8,019 nucleotides of DNA, taken from assembly GCA_027483285.1 (NCBI GenBank), contig JAIXUZ010000160.1, forward strand, positions 1 to 8,019. Reading direction: 5' to 3'. Below the pieces are notes generated by a model. The model ran no database searches. It had not been told where the DNA came from and saw only the letters and a list, made by a program, of their open reading frames with translations. Below are positions 1 through 5,383 of the stretch, one piece after another. This DNA is from Bacteroidota bacterium (GTDB lineage Bacteria; Bacteroidota; Bacteroidia; CAMBQF01). Every line of letters begins with the position of its first letter. Positions within the stretch are counted from its first letter, which is position 1. Position numbers and translations under genes: made by a program.

Positions 1-1292
1 CCGTTGCCAAAAACGTTAATCTTACGCAGCTTATTATCGGCAAACAGGCCCACTATCTTCTTGCCCTTAATCTGGTTATAGAACAACGTGTCTTCTTCTG
101 ATATTACAAAGGCTACATCGTACATATCCAACTGCTTTATTTTGCCCTTGGTGGTGGTAATGGTAATGTAGTTGGCGGTCAGCTGGTTCTCATCAGTCCA
201 TATAACCGGCTTGTGGAACATTTTAAGGATAGAGTCGGCATAAGAAAACACCAGCGAGTCGCACTTGCCCTGCATATCGGCCTTAAAAAACTTCACCTTG
301 TAGTGGGCAAACAGTTGGCGGTATTCGTGGCAGCTGTCAAACTCAGAGCGTAGCGTATCGGCATGCAAAAACAGCGTATCGGTATCAAACAACTGGGCCA
401 TTTCGGCATTGCCGAAGACAATCATTTTTTCGCGGGCTTCCTCGTAAAAACCTTTGTCGCCTTTTATCACAATATTTTGCGCTGTATCAGCCAGCACCAC
501 ATGCCCAAAGCCCCGGCCAAGGCCTGCCTTGCGGTTGTAGTATAAGCTATCGCCACTCAACCGTTGCTTACCCGATATAATGTAGGCGTTGCGGTTAAAC
601 TGGGCAAGGTCGCGGCGGGTATCGTACCAGCCGTTTTCGCAGTATATAAAGTTCTCTTTAGATACAATGGTGGTAGGCCCAAAGAAGTACGATGTTTCGT
701 TAACCGTGTTGTAGCGCAGGGTGTCGCTATTCATGGTATACTTGGGGTTAACCAACTCTACCTTGTTGCGAAAGTAAAACTGCTTGGTTTTAGAGTAGTA
801 GTAGCCCACCTTGCTCGTCAGCACATTATTATTCTGCCTGCTTACGATTTTCCCCCCCGTGTTGTAGGTAGCTATGCCACCTTTAACATCGTAAATAAGC
901 TTATCGGTAGTAACGGTGTTGTTCTTTTCAATCAGCACCACATTGCCCGTCATTACAGCATTCTTTTTGTTACCATCGTACTTCAGCTTGTCGCCATACA
1001 TGTTAACAGAATCTCCCTGGATAATATGCACCTGGCTAAAAGCATCAAGCGAGTTGGTAAGGGTGTAGAGATAGGCACTATCGCAGTACAAAAGGACATC
1101 GTCGTGTTTAAAGGCTACGTTGCCCACCAGGCGTTTTACGTCTTTACCCAAACGCTCGTCTACCTGCAGATAGTCAGAGTTTAGCAACTCAACCTGCGTA
1201 GGCTTTTCGTCTTTGGCAGGTACCTGCACCTTGCTCTGCCCTTTTACCAAAAGGGTAGCCAATAGTGCCAATGCCAAAAACAAATGCCTCAT
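1..1292 (-). CDS. OstA/LptA-like LPS-transport-related protein (3' end beyond window)
   Basis: An open frame of 430 codons starts at ATG 1292 and runs off the left edge without a stop, so the C-terminus is missing. Residues 1-18 form a signal peptide (MRHLF, then a Leu/Ala-rich core, ending near KGQS), which implies export to the periplasm. The mature part has the repetitive pattern of the OstA-like/LptA beta-jellyroll family: GNVAF (57-61), YCDSAYLY (69-76), YGDKLKYDG (99-107), TGNVVL (115-120) and later copies such as SGDSLYYNR (246-254) and HADTLRSEF (310-318). Family knowledge: LptA and the N-domain of LptD bridge lipopolysaccharide across the periplasm, and Bacteroidota carry long OstA-like versions of uncertain exact role. 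It is the last gene seen of the minus-strand run, 47 bp after the DUF3817 gene. An imperfect -7 box, TACCTTTA at 1306-1299, lies 6 nt before the start. The family call is firm; a direct role in LPS transport is inferred. Confidence 0.85.
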   Translation of the reverse strand, partial: MRHLFLALALLATLLVKGQSKVQVPAKDEKPTQVELLNSDYLQVDERLGKDVKRLVGNVAFKHDDVLLYCDSAYLYTLTNSLDAFSQVHIIQGDSVNMYGDKLKYDGNKKNAVMTGNVVLIEKNNTVTTDKLIYDVKGGIATYNTGGKIVSRQNNNVLTSKVGYYYSKTKQFYFRNKVELVNPKYTMNSDTLRYNTVNETSYFFGPTTIVSKENFIYCENGWYDTRRDLAQFNRNAYIISGKQRLSGDSLYYNRKAGLGRGFGHVVLADTAQNIVIKGDKGFYEEAREKMIVFGNAEMAQLFDTDTLFLHADTLRSEFDSCHEYRQLFAHYKVKFFKADMQGKCDSLVFSYADSILKMFHKPVIWTDENQLTANYITITTTKGKIKQLDMYDVAFVISEEDTLFYNQIKGKKIVGLFADNKLRKINVFGN

Positions 1293-1339
1293 AGTGTGTA
1301 AAGGTAGTAAACAAAAAGCGGGCTAAATTATTGCGGTGC

Positions 1340-1654
1340 CTAGGCTTTTTTAGGCTCTTCGGGTTGCAGATACTTCTTATCAGTATAAAAAGTACCAAAT
1401 GGCAGCAGCGAGCCTACAAACAAAATCAGGGCTTTTTTAACGCTCCATTTGTATTCTAAAGCAGCCTGCAATATCAGTATGCAGTATAGCACAAACAGCA
1501 CCCCATGGGCCATGCCGGCATACTTAACAGGCAATGGGTTTTTACCCAGGGCCTCAATATATTTTATGGGTACGGCAACACCTAATAATAATAGGTACGA
1601 TATACCCTCTACAATGCCCACTAAGCGCAGGCGGCCAATTAATGTACTAAGCAT
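1340..1654 (-). CDS. DUF3817 small integral membrane protein
   Basis: This 104-residue protein has three predicted membrane helices at about 13-33, 46-66 and 73-91 and a charged, lysine-rich C-tail (YLQPEEPKKA). It matches the DUF3817 pattern as I know it: EGISYLLLL near residues 15-23, a central GMAHGVLFVLY (47-57) and the closing LLPFGTFYTD (83-92). Family function is unknown; members are small inner-membrane proteins found alone or next to other envelope genes. The ATG at 1654 overlaps the end of the upstream DUF502 gene by 8 nt (ATGCTTAG holds both start and stop), which suggests translational coupling. The next gene, OstA-like, starts 47 bp further on. No catalytic residues stand out. 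Confidence 0.85.
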   Translation of the reverse strand: MLSTLIGRLRLVGIVEGISYLLLLGVAVPIKYIEALGKNPLPVKYAGMAHGVLFVLYCILILQAALEYKWSVKKALILFVGSLLPFGTFYTDKKYLQPEEPKKA

Positions 1655-2306
1655 CTATTTTGTTATTTGATTCTTTCTTGTCCTTATCATCGTGGTCTTT
1701 CAACCGGGTAACCCCGCCCGAAACGGCAAACTTCATTAGCTCCGATGCCTCAACCCCCTCAATAGGCCTTACGTTGGCATTGGGCACTATAAACAGGTTG
1801 CCCGAAAAGTTGTACGAGTGCGGAATGTACACCGCACACTTGCCACCCTCAATGCCCAATTCGGTAAGGTCGGTTTCGGTAATAAAGCCCACACGCTCAA
1901 TATCGTCACTGGTATTCATTTTGATAAGCACAGGGCGGTTAAAGCGCTTTTCTTTACCTAAAAAGGCCTCCATAAAATCGCGCGCCGATGTGTAAATTAC
2001 CTTTACCACCGGAACGCGCTCCAGCAAATCATCTACGTTATCAAATACAAAGTTGAAGATGATTTTTGACGATAAGTACCCAAGTGTGGTTATACAAATA
2101 GCGGCTAGTAAAATGCCCAAACCGGGCACCTGCCAGGCCTCGGGTAAAATACCGTTAATACCCCTGTCGGTACTCTCAAATAGCCAATATATAAGATATG
2201 CAGTAAGGCCAATAGGTGCCAAAAACAGCATCCCCTGAAAGAAGTAACCCACCAACCTCCTAAAGAAAGAGCGGGCTAACATTTTGGGTTCGGGCAGTTT
2301 ATTCAT
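1647..2306 (-). CDS. DUF502 family membrane protein
   Basis: This 219-residue protein has a basic N-terminus (RSFFRRL), two membrane helices at about 21-43 and 61-87, and a soluble C-terminal domain. Family signatures visible are the FLAPIGLTAYLIYW stretch in helix 1, the ERVPVVKVIYTSARDFMEAF segment (96-115), IPHSYNFSGNLFIVP (161-175) and the C-terminal KFAVSGGV (192-199). It ends in a highly charged tail rich in Lys and Asp. DUF502 proteins occur widely in bacteria and are related to the plant LCV (LIKE COV) membrane proteins; their biochemical role is not established. The gene starts 9 bp after the MmcQ/YjbR stop and overlaps the DUF3817 gene by 8 nt, so it sits firmly inside the operon. 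A perfect -7-type box, TAACTTTG, lies 4 nt before the ATG. Confidence 0.88.
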   Translation of the reverse strand: MNKLPEPKMLARSFFRRLVGYFFQGMLFLAPIGLTAYLIYWLFESTDRGINGILPEAWQVPGLGILLAAICITTLGYLSSKIIFNFVFDNVDDLLERVPVVKVIYTSARDFMEAFLGKEKRFNRPVLIKMNTSDDIERVGFITETDLTELGIEGGKCAVYIPHSYNFSGNLFIVPNANVRPIEGVEASELMKFAVSGGVTRLKDHDDKDKKESNNKIDA

Positions 2307-2310
2307 GCTA

Positions 2311-2318
2311 CAAAGTTA
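2311..2318 (-). promoter_or_regulatory. Possible internal -7 box (TAACTTTG) before the DUF502 gene
   Basis: On the minus strand the sequence TAACTTTG is an exact match to the Bacteroidota -7 consensus TAnnTTTG. It overlaps the TAA stop of the MmcQ/YjbR gene and ends 4 nt before the DUF502 ATG, so initiation would fall at or next to the start codon. The nearest upstream TTTG (2349-2346) is 27 nt away, longer than the usual spacing of about 17-23. It may be a secondary promoter or chance. Confidence 0.22.
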
Positions 2319-2666
2319 ACTCATTTGTTCCCTCACCCGCTTAGGCAAACTTGCCACTATCATGTTATACGATTCGTCAATCCATTCCATCACCAACTTG
2401 TCTGGCACAGAGCCGTCTATAACCACCGTGTTCCAATGCTGCTTGCTCATATGGTAGCCGGGCAGCACACAGCTGTATTCCTCGCGCAGGGCAACGGCTT
2501 TTTCAGGGTCGCACTTAAGGTTTACTGATAGCGGGTTGTTGTTTATCCCCGTAAGGGCAAACATCTTGTTCATTACCTTAAACACAAGCGTTTCGTTATC
2601 AAAGGGAAAGCTTTCGGTAACGTGCTTTTTGTCCATGCAGTATTCGCGCAGTTCTTCAATATTCAT
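2316..2666 (-). CDS. MmcQ/YjbR family protein
   Basis: This 116-residue protein is of normal length for the MmcQ/YjbR (CyaY-like fold) family. Typical features are an N-terminal helix with REYCMDKKHVTESFPFDNET (7-26), then FKVMNKMFAL (29-38), a SVNLKCDPEKA stretch (47-57), the hallmark HMSKQHWNTVVIDG (72-85) and a C-terminal DESYNMIVASLP (97-108). Members are often labelled DNA-binding because of the double-wing-like fold of YjbR, but a physiological function is not established, so I do not assign one. Its TGA stop shares its A with the upstream sugar transferase arrangement in reverse: the sugar transferase stop and this ATG form TGATG at 2668-2664, a 1-nt overlap typical of coupled translation. 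The DUF502 gene follows 9 bp downstream. Nothing in the protein links it to glycan synthesis; operon membership may simply reflect shared housekeeping expression. Confidence 0.88.
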   Translation of the reverse strand: MNIEELREYCMDKKHVTESFPFDNETLVFKVMNKMFALTGINNNPLSVNLKCDPEKAVALREEYSCVLPGYHMSKQHWNTVVIDGSVPDKLVMEWIDESYNMIVASLPKRVREQMS

Positions 2667-3253
2667 CAGCTAAGTATTTTGCTTATGGTTTTAAACAGGA
2701 TGCCCATGTCCGTCCACAAGCTCCTGTTTTCAATATATGTTAGGTTGATAGCCAACTTATTGGGCATTATGCTTTTCAGGTAAAATTGCCCGGGGTTTTC
2801 GGCCTTTGCAAGCAGTTCGCTTTCATCAACATACTTGGTAGATGTATAATCCATAAGCACCGGTTTTATGCTCAGTACCTGGTATTGTCCAGGGGTGTTT
2901 AAATCCACGTAGCGGCGCACTTCTGGGCGTGGGCCTACCAAGCTGATATTGCTCAGCAAAACGTTTATTAGCTGTGGTAATTCATCTAGTTTATACTTGA
3001 AAAGAAAGTAGCCCAAACGGGTTATGCGACTGTCATTGCCCCCGATAGTTAACTGGCCCATACGCCCGGCATTAACCCCAATGTTGCGGAATTTAAACAG
3101 CTTAAAGTCAACATTACCCTTACCCAACCGTGTTTGTAAAAAGAATACCCCACCCTTGCTATCAACTAGAATAGCAACAGCCACCACCACAAAAAAGGGT
3201 AATAATACAAGTAAGCCAACTAAAGAGAAAGGTATGTGTGTAAGGTGCTTCAC
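2666..3253 (-). CDS. Bacterial sugar transferase (PglC/WcaJ-type phosphoglycosyl transferase), divergent
   Basis: This 195-residue protein has one hydrophobic N-terminal helix (about 9-31) followed by the catalytic domain of small monotopic phosphoglycosyl transferases. These move a sugar phosphate from a UDP-sugar onto undecaprenyl phosphate at the inner membrane. The Asp-Glu catalytic dyad is present in KLDELPQLINVL (D90, E91), as is the SLVGPRP motif (104-110). The C-terminal half follows a layout I recall from Bacteroidota homologs (YVDESELLAKAENP, then YIENRSLWTD). Several usual motifs are altered: KRxFD reads KHLTH (2-6), KFRTM/KFRSM reads KFRNI (54-58), KGDMS reads LSNIS (100-104), and PGIT reads PVLM (131-134). 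The start is GTG at 3253; an in-frame TAG two codons upstream rules out a longer N-terminus. It lies 10 bp after the aminotransferase, which may make its substrate. Class is firm; activity is less certain given the substitutions. Confidence 0.87.
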   Translation of the reverse strand: MKHLTHIPFSLVGLLVLLPFFVVVAVAILVDSKGGVFFLQTRLGKGNVDFKLFKFRNIGVNAGRMGQLTIGGNDSRITRLGYFLFKYKLDELPQLINVLLSNISLVGPRPEVRRYVDLNTPGQYQVLSIKPVLMDYTSTKYVDESELLAKAENPGQFYLKSIMPNKLAINLTYIENRSLWTDMGILFKTISKILS

Positions 3254-3263
3254 AGTCTATGGG

Positions 3264-4481
3264 TTAGACTTGTTGCAAATAATTTTCTACCACCTCTATA
3301 ACCACATCAGCAACAGTTTTCATTTGCTCAGCGGTAAGGTTGTAAAAAACAGGCAGTGATATCTCCCTGCTGTAGTTATCGTAAGCCTTGGGGTAATCGT
3401 GAACGTTGTAGCCCAGCTTTTTATAGTACGATAAGCCTGGAACGGGAATAAAATGCACGTTTACAGACACCCCTTTGGCAAATATCTGCTGCATAATAGC
3501 ATCGCGCTGCTCTTCGTTAATGCCCTTTATGCGCAAAGTGTATAGGTGGTACGATGTTTCCCTGTCTGCCTCTTTTACAAGGGGTAACTGCGCCCATTCG
3601 CAGGAACTAAACCGTTCGGTATAGTAATCAAAAATAAGCCTGCGCTTAGGCAGCATATCCTCTTCGTAGCGGCCCAGCTCTACCAGCCCTATCGATGCTG
3701 CTATATCCGTCATGTTATACTTATAGCCAGCCTCCACAATATCGTACTTCCAGTTGCCGGGCTGCATTTTAGCCAGCGCGTCTTTGGTTTGCCCGTGCAG
3801 GGTCCTAATGCACAGGTCGCGGTAAATCTGCTCGTTATCAAACGGCTGCGGAAGGTTAAAGGCAACAGCCCCGCCCTCGGCCGTAGTCAGGTTTTTAACA
3901 GCATGGAAAGAAAACACCGACGCGTCGGCCAACACCCCCGTGCGCTTACCCTTATAGGTAGCCCCAATAGAGTGTGCGGCATCGACCAGCACCATAATGC
4001 GGCCAAGCAATTGCTGCTCGGTAGTGGTAGCGTTAAAATGAGCTTTTATTTCGTCGCGGTTTACCAGCTCGTTTATCTCGTCATAGTCGCAGGGGTAGCC
4101 GGCAAAATCAACCGGCATAATAACCTTGGTACGCGCGGTAATGGCCTTTTCTATGTTGGCCACCACAATGTTGAAATTATCGGCAACATCAACAAAAACA
4201 GGCGTTGCCCCGCAGTGGATAACCACATTGGCGGTAGACGAATAGGTGTAGGCAGGCAAAATAACCTCATCGCCCTCTGTAACACCAAACCAGCGCAGCA
4301 TAATCTCCAAACCTGCCGTAGCCGAATTTAAGCAAAGCGTAGCAGGGGCCCCATAATAGGCCGATAGTTCTTTCTCAAACCGTTTGGTTTTAGGGCCGGT
4401 GCTTATCCATCCTGTGCGCAGGGTGTCTACTACCTCATCTATTATCTTATCGTCTATGCGCGGCGGCGAAAATGGAATCAT
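3264..4481 (-). CDS. DegT/DnrJ/EryC1/StrS family PLP-dependent sugar aminotransferase, ArnB-like
   Basis: This 405-residue protein is a fold-type I PLP aminotransferase of the kind that converts a nucleotide-linked 4-keto sugar to an amino sugar in the cytoplasm. It opens with IPFSPPRID and GWISTGPKTKRFE (24-36), binds cofactor phosphate through NSATAG (52-57), has the pyridine-contacting Asp in VDAAHSIGA (D167) and the Schiff-base lysine in FSFHAVKNLTTAEGG (K196). GYKYNMTDI (252-260) and the C-terminal HFIPVPG (343-349) complete the signature. From memory it is especially close to ArnB (FSFHA-K-N and GYKYN-TDI shared), but it carries roughly 17-20 extra residues around 139-160. The exact sugar cannot be read from sequence. 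It is the first gene of the minus-strand run, 10 bp before the sugar transferase, which fits supply of an amino sugar for lipid-linked glycan initiation. The ATG is supported by the conserved IPFSPP start, with a -7 box 7 nt upstream. Confidence 0.92.
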   Translation of the reverse strand: MIPFSPPRIDDKIIDEVVDTLRTGWISTGPKTKRFEKELSAYYGAPATLCLNSATAGLEIMLRWFGVTEGDEVILPAYTYSSTANVVIHCGATPVFVDVADNFNIVVANIEKAITARTKVIMPVDFAGYPCDYDEINELVNRDEIKAHFNATTTEQQLLGRIMVLVDAAHSIGATYKGKRTGVLADASVFSFHAVKNLTTAEGGAVAFNLPQPFDNEQIYRDLCIRTLHGQTKDALAKMQPGNWKYDIVEAGYKYNMTDIAASIGLVELGRYEEDMLPKRRLIFDYYTERFSSCEWAQLPLVKEADRETSYHLYTLRIKGINEEQRDAIMQQIFAKGVSVNVHFIPVPGLSYYKKLGYNVHDYPKAYDNYSREISLPVFYNLTAEQMKTVADVVIEVVENYLQQV

Positions 4482-4488
4482 TTCATTG

Positions 4489-4496
4489 CAAATATA
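4489..4496 (-). promoter_or_regulatory. -7 promoter box (TATATTTG) of the aminotransferase operon
   Basis: The minus strand reads TATATTTG, an exact match to TAnnTTTG, the -7 element recognised by the primary sigma factor of Bacteroidota. It ends 7 nt before the ATG at 4481 in the divergent intergenic region, the expected place for the operon promoter. No TTG or TTTG is found 17-23 nt further upstream, so the -33 element is weak or absent. If used, the 5' leader would be only a few nucleotides long. Confidence 0.42.
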
Positions 4497-4603
4497 CTCA
4501 ATATCGTTGTGGCTTGTTCTAAAGAATAATATTGATTAAAATATCCACCATCCTTTCATCCTCATTGCGTAATATTGCTTTTTCACTTATAGTTTTTCTC
4601 TTT

Positions 4604-4611
4604 TAACTTTT
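4604..4611 (+). promoter_or_regulatory. Possible -7 box (TAACTTTT) for the phosphoesterase gene
   Basis: TAACTTTT differs from TAnnTTTG only at the last base and ends 8 nt before the ATG at 4620. A second near-match, TAGTTTTT at 4590-4597, has a TTG at 4565-4567 with a 22-nt spacer, so it fits a full -33/-7 arrangement better. I cannot choose between them from sequence. Confidence 0.22.
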
Positions 4612-4619
4612 AGTTTACA

Positions 4620-5123
4620 ATGCGCGTTGCTTTAATATCCGATACCCATGGCTACCTTGGCGAAGACGTGCTCCGCCACATAGACCCCTGCGACGAAGTG
4701 TGGCATGCAGGCGATATAGGCACTAGCGAAGTTACTGATAAACTCAAAACCATAAAACCCTTACGAGCCGTTTTTGGCAATATTGATGGGGGAAGCCTGC
4801 GCGTAGAATTTCCCGAAACAACGCATATTACCATTGATGGGGTTACCTTTTTAATGACCCATATTGGCGGTGCGCCCAACAAATACCCCGCAACAGTAAA
4901 GCAGCACATACTTAAACTAAAGCCACAGGTTTTTATCTGCGGGCACTCGCATATACTGCGTGTGGTGTACGATAAGCCCTATAATATGCTCCACCTAAAC
5001 CCCGGGGCTTGCGGTATCTATGGCTTCCATCAGGTACGCACCATGCTGCGCTTTGACATTACCGGCGACAAGCTAACCAACATGCAGGTAATAGAACTCG
5101 GCCCACGGGTTGCCCCTAAATAA
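4620..5123 (+). CDS. YfcE/MJ0936-type metallophosphoesterase
   Basis: This 167-residue protein is a compact calcineurin-like phosphoesterase of usual length for the YfcE/MJ0936 group. All metal-site motifs are in order: DTHG with D8 and H10, GDIG with D32, GNID with N54, THIGG with H81, and GHSH with H109 and H111, followed by LNPGA (126-130). Such enzymes bind two divalent metals and hydrolyse phosphodiesters in the cytoplasm; the natural substrate is generally unknown. There is no signal peptide. It is a single gene, divergent from the aminotransferase operon and convergent with the DUF5686 gene, so its context says little about its job. The start ATG at 4620 immediately encodes MRVALISDTH, the conserved family N-terminus, which fixes the start. 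No Shine-Dalgarno-like sequence precedes it. Confidence 0.92.
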   Translation: MRVALISDTHGYLGEDVLRHIDPCDEVWHAGDIGTSEVTDKLKTIKPLRAVFGNIDGGSLRVEFPETTHITIDGVTFLMTHIGGAPNKYPATVKQHILKLKPQVFICGHSHILRVVYDKPYNMLHLNPGACGIYGFHQVRTMLRFDITGDKLTNMQVIELGPRVAPK

Positions 5124-5166
5124 AACTCTCCCCCCTAATTTTTATATGATTTTGTGCGGGGGTAGT

Positions 5167-5250
5167 CCACGCCTGTGTGAACTCAAAATTTCAAGCGCCA
5201 GATTAGCGCGGGAGCGCGGCGCGTAGTAAATTTTAGAGTTTTTGGCGTGG
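5167..5250. repeat. Large multi-segment palindrome / stem-loop
   Basis: Four nested complementary segments fold this stretch into one long stem-loop: CCACGCC (5167-5173) with GGCGTGG (5244-5250); AACTCAAAATTT (5180-5191) with AAATTTT-A-GAGTT (5228-5240, one bulged A); GCGCC (5195-5199) with GGCGC (5218-5222); and GCGC (5206-5209) with GCGC (5214-5217) around a GGGA loop. That is 28 paired positions. The centre is much richer in GC than the surroundings. On the plus strand the stem is followed by TGTCTTTTTT (5251-5260), so it could act as a terminator for the phosphoesterase message. It looks like a dispersed intergenic palindromic element, but copy number cannot be tested here. Confidence 0.7.
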
Positions 5251-5261
5251 TGTCTTTTTTG

Positions 5262-5289
5262 GTTCCTTTTTGGACAAGCAAAAAGGAAC
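5262..5289. repeat. Perfect 11-bp hairpin adjoining the large palindrome
   Basis: GTTCCTTTTTG (5262-5272) and CAAAAAGGAAC (5279-5289) are exact reverse complements around the loop GACAAG. The hairpin begins 12 nt after the large palindrome ends and probably belongs to the same element. From memory, similar GTTCCTTTTTG/CAAAAAGGAAC arms recur between genes in Bacteroidota genomes; this is unverified. Confidence 0.7.
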
Positions 5290-5343
5290 GCACAGCGCAG
5301 CGTAAAATTGCCGCAGGCATTGAAGAAAATCAAACTCCATATA

Positions 5344-5364
5344 ATAGCTCACATTCAGAGCTAT
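5344..5364 (-). terminator. Hairpin 3' of the DUF5686 gene, possible terminator
   Basis: ATAGCTC (5344-5350) and GAGCTAT (5358-5364) form a perfect 7-bp stem with a 7-nt loop. It starts 19 nt beyond the minus-strand stop at 5384. In the minus direction the following sequence has only a loose T-rich stretch (TTTGATTTTCTTC), so it is a weak candidate for intrinsic termination. Confidence 0.35.
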
Positions 5365-5383
5365 CGAGAAGGGGTGAGGCTAC

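Larger units (their letters stand above)
4482..4619. promoter_or_regulatory. Divergent AT-rich intergenic region
   Basis: These 138 bp separate the minus-strand operon from the plus-strand phosphoesterase gene and must hold both promoters. The minus-strand box is at 4496-4489. The 8-mer TAATATTG occurs twice in the same direction (4527-4534 and 4570-4577, 43 bp apart); this could be a binding-site pair, but AT-rich chance is equally likely. No open frame, RNA gene or strong hairpin was seen. Confidence 0.4.

Noticed and set aside
564..1184. A 206-codon plus-strand open frame
   Set aside because: It is antisense to the OstA-like gene, whose signal peptide and repeated family motifs are clear on the minus strand. 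The plus-strand product resembles no known protein.
1189..1398. A 69-codon minus-strand open frame spanning the DUF3817/OstA-like junction
   Set aside because: It overlaps the ends of two well-supported genes in another frame and has no recognisable features.
3789..4331. A 180-codon plus-strand open frame
   Set aside because: It is antisense to the aminotransferase, which has all its PLP-binding motifs; it is a shadow frame.
4527..4577. Repeated 8-mer TAATATTG as an operator pair
   Set aside because: Only two copies in AT-rich sequence, and no regulator gene nearby; chance is a sufficient explanation, so it is only mentioned in the intergenic entry.
5130..5162. C-run (5130-5135) and G-run (5158-5162) as a terminator stem for the phosphoesterase gene
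   Set aside because: Only five G-C pairs with a 22-nt loop and no T-run after it on the plus strand; the larger stem at 5167-5250 followed by a T-run is the better candidate.
5142..5333. A 63-codon minus-strand open frame in the convergent gap
   Set aside because: It lies almost wholly within the palindromic element, its composition follows the stem arms, and it has no recognisable domain. It is more likely a by-product of the repeat than a gene.
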